From: an uncultured Candidatus Entotheonella sp. | GTDB lineage: Bacteria > Tectomicrobia > Entotheonellia > Entotheonellales > Entotheonellaceae | NCBI GenBank assembly: GCA_951828535.1 | Contig: OX639990.1 | Span: 1,041,300 to 1,105,299 of the forward strand | Direction of reading: 5' to 3' | Length of the DNA: 64,000 nucleotides | Shown here: piece by piece, positions 62,305 to 64,000 of the stretch | Layout: each line of letters begins with the position of its first letter | How positions within the stretch are numbered: position 1 is the stretch's first letter | Translations under genes and position numbers: made by a program | The notes under the pieces: model-generated | What the model was told of the DNA's origin: nothing | Seen by the model: only the letters and a program-made list of their open reading frames with translations | The model's database searches: none

Positions 62305-63855
62305 TTATGGTTCCTGACGAATGAAGTCGGCTATACGCTCTCCGATCATCATGGTGGTCACATTGGTGTTGGCCCGGATACAGTCGGGCATGATGGAGGC
62401 ATCAACGACTCTGAGGTTTTCGAGCCCGTGCACCTTGCCATATTGATCCACCACGGCCATGGGGTCTGACGCCGGCCCCATCTTACAGGTCCCGGAGATG
62501 TGCTGACCTGTGGTGACCTCCCGCAGCAGATAGGCATCCAGGGTCTCGTCAGTCGCGAGTTCAGCATCCGTGGGCTCGATGCGTTCGGCAATGATGTCCT
62601 GAAACGCCTCGTGCTCGGCGAGCTTCGCCGCTCGCCGAACCATTTCGCGCATGCGTCGCCGGTCGAACTCGTCCTCGAGATAGCGGTAGTCCAAGGATGG
62701 CTGAACGCTGGGATCGGTGGATTGGAGGCGCAATTCTCCCGAACTCATGGCCAAGTCGAGGACACCCAGCATCCGAATACCCAAGGGCAGCATACGCCCG
62801 CCGCCGCGGTTGACCCGCTCGGTGGCAAATGACTGCATAAAGATCATCAGGTCGTTGCGCAGGTCGGAGCCTTCCGCCGTCCACCGCAGCGCCATCTGGA
62901 TTCTGGGGGCAAATCCGTCCAGGGCGTGCGACGCCTTGGTACGCCAGGTGACGTAGATGATGGGGTGATCGCGTAAATTCTGGCCGACGCCAGGCAGAGG
63001 TTGCACTACTGAGATACCCAAGTCGCGCAATTGGTCTGCTGGACCTACGCCGGACAGCAACAGGACATGAGGTGATCCGATGGCACCGGAGCTGAGAATA
63101 ATTTCTTCTCCCTCGACGACAAACGTCTGCCCACCACTCTCCACTTCCACCGCAACGGCCTTCTTGCCATCAAAGATGATGCGGTGCACCGTGCAATTGG
63201 GCCTGATGGTCAGATTCAACCGATGTCGGCCCATATTTAGGTAGCCTAGGGCAGTGCTCCAACGAATCCCATTGGGGTTGTTGCAAGGCACCGGGCCGAT
63301 GCCGGTGGCATCGGGATCGTTGTGGTCCGGACTGTCCGGGAACCCTGCGGCTCTGCACGCATTGTAGAATGCTCTCTGGTCTGTCAGCCACTCGTCCGGC
63401 TGAAAGCGCCGCGCCATGATCGGTCCATCAGAGCCATGGAAGTCGTCCCCGCCGAAATCCATGTCCGTCTCGATGGTACGGAAATACGGCATCAGGTTCT
63501 GAAAACGCCACAGGTCATTGCCCATGGCAGCCCAGGCGTCGTAATCCTCAGGAACGCCACGGAGAAAAACCTGGCCGTTGATCGCACTCGAACCACCCGT
63601 AACTTTACCCCGCGGCACCAACATCTCCTCTGACATGTCCGTCGCCTTGCCAACAAACTGCCAGTTGTGATCGCTTACCATGATGTCTGTGGCGGTGGAG
63701 AAGCCAAACTTGACCTCATCCGGCAAGCGTTCAAAGTCGGGATAATCGGGCCCAGCTTCGAGCAGCAAAACCGACCGCTGGGGGTCCTCACTGAGGCGCG
63801 TTGCAACGATGGCGCCGGCTGATCCTGCTCCTAACACAATGTGATCGTACTTCAT
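62305..63855 (-). CDS. GMC-family FAD oxidoreductase
   Basis: 516-residue flavoenzyme with ATG 63855 and GGAGGA upstream. The FAD-binding GAGSAGAIVATRLSED is followed by GGSSAINGQVFLRG (GMC signature 1), LSSGAIGSPHVLLLSGVGPA (signature 2), and HISGTCKMG with the catalytic His near the C-terminus. Relatives are choline, alcohol and polyethylene-glycol dehydrogenases and glucose/methanol oxidases. It sits about 170 bases upstream of the rhodanese gene. A longer reading to 63996 exists but lacks a site. The substrate is unknown; no choline-related genes are nearby. Confidence 0.92.
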   Translation of the reverse strand: MKYDHIVLGAGSAGAIVATRLSEDPQRSVLLLEAGPDYPDFERLPDEVKFGFSTATDIMVSDHNWQFVGKATDMSEEMLVPRGKVTGGSSAINGQVFLRGVPEDYDAWAAMGNDLWRFQNLMPYFRTIETDMDFGGDDFHGSDGPIMARRFQPDEWLTDQRAFYNACRAAGFPDSPDHNDPDATGIGPVPCNNPNGIRWSTALGYLNMGRHRLNLTIRPNCTVHRIIFDGKKAVAVEVESGGQTFVVEGEEIILSSGAIGSPHVLLLSGVGPADQLRDLGISVVQPLPGVGQNLRDHPIIYVTWRTKASHALDGFAPRIQMALRWTAEGSDLRNDLMIFMQSFATERVNRGGGRMLPLGIRMLGVLDLAMSSGELRLQSTDPSVQPSLDYRYLEDEFDRRRMREMVRRAAKLAEHEAFQDIIAERIEPTDAELATDETLDAYLLREVTTGQHISGTCKMGPASDPMAVVDQYGKVHGLENLRVVDASIMPDCIRANTNVTTMMIGERIADFIRQEP

Positions 63856-64000
63856 CAGACGGTCCTCCGGAAAGTTTTTGCCGTAACGACTCGCCATGGA
63901 TAATATAGATGACCTCAACCCATTGGATCTGCGTATTGAGTTAAAGCGTTTTGTCTCACGTGGAAAGCCACGCAACCTGTCCCACATGACCAACAAAACC

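Overview
This 64 kb window is a dense bacterial chromosome segment from a Gram-negative (diderm) cell. It encodes LpxC, LolA, RseP, LptF, Lgt and a TolC-type outer-membrane protein, plus an IHF/HU protein, a six-domain S1 protein and GlnD, which is a broadly proteobacterial-type set. It also has features less usual for a cultured proteobacterium: a response-regulator/LpxC fusion, a split b6-type cytochrome complex followed by atpE-atpF alone, and many LLM-flavin, amidase and GMC-type enzymes. An uncultured delta-proteobacterial-like or Tectomicrobia-like lineage would fit, but this is inference; no rRNA is present to test it.

Layout. About 1-11 kb (minus strand): xerD-type recombinase, glnD, phoH, ybeY, mutS, a gap of about 0.5 kb, then rec-lpxC, lolA and the 5' part of rseP. 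About 11-16.6 kb (minus): Rieske protein, split cytochrome b, pentaheme cytochrome c, atpE, atpF, with a DUF151 nuclease-family gene upstream behind a near-consensus promoter. 17-20.3 kb: secA (+) and a PmtA-like methyltransferase (-). 20.8-24.7 kb (minus): ftsK with a four-fold repeated linker, a small lipoprotein gene, dapB. 24.8-26.3 kb (+): an exported DUF151-PDZ protein and thiE. 26.3-32.9 kb: cmk-rpsA-ihfB-miaA-lgt (minus), a glutaredoxin-like gene (+) and ribF (-). 33.2-38.7 kb: a TolC-like gene, ruvX-mltG, lptF (-), birA, and tRNA-Ala(CGC) and tRNA-Val(CAC).

38.7-50.6 kb is an accessory metabolic region: a TPP enzyme with altered cofactor motifs, a VOC protein, an AtzG/GatC-like small protein overlapping an amidase, an Asp-box beta-propeller, a dehalogenase-like hydrolase, two methyltransferases, a PaiB-like protein, an LLM flavin oxidoreductase and a LarA-like protein. 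50.7-58.4 kb (minus) returns to housekeeping: cysS, a phosphoglycerate-mutase-like gene, purN, pyrG, and a PurS-PurL fusion. 58.6-63.9 kb is a second accessory stretch: LLM oxidoreductase, exported metallo-beta-lactamase-fold hydrolase, hydroxypyruvate-isomerase-like protein, rhodanese and GMC oxidoreductase.

The genes fall into envelope biogenesis (LpxC, LolA, RseP, Lgt, LptF, MltG, FtsK, TolC, SecA), energy conservation (b6-type complex and two F0 subunits), nitrogen control and nucleotide synthesis (GlnD, PurL, PurN, PyrG), translation and tRNA function (RpsA, MiaA, CysS, two tRNAs, YbeY), and a scatter of probable small-molecule catabolic enzymes whose substrates cannot be read from sequence. 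The most notable signals are the REC-LpxC fusion, the secreted DUF151-PDZ protein next to a cytosolic-type paralogue elsewhere in the window, and the repeated FtsK linker. No CRISPR array, transposase or rRNA was seen.
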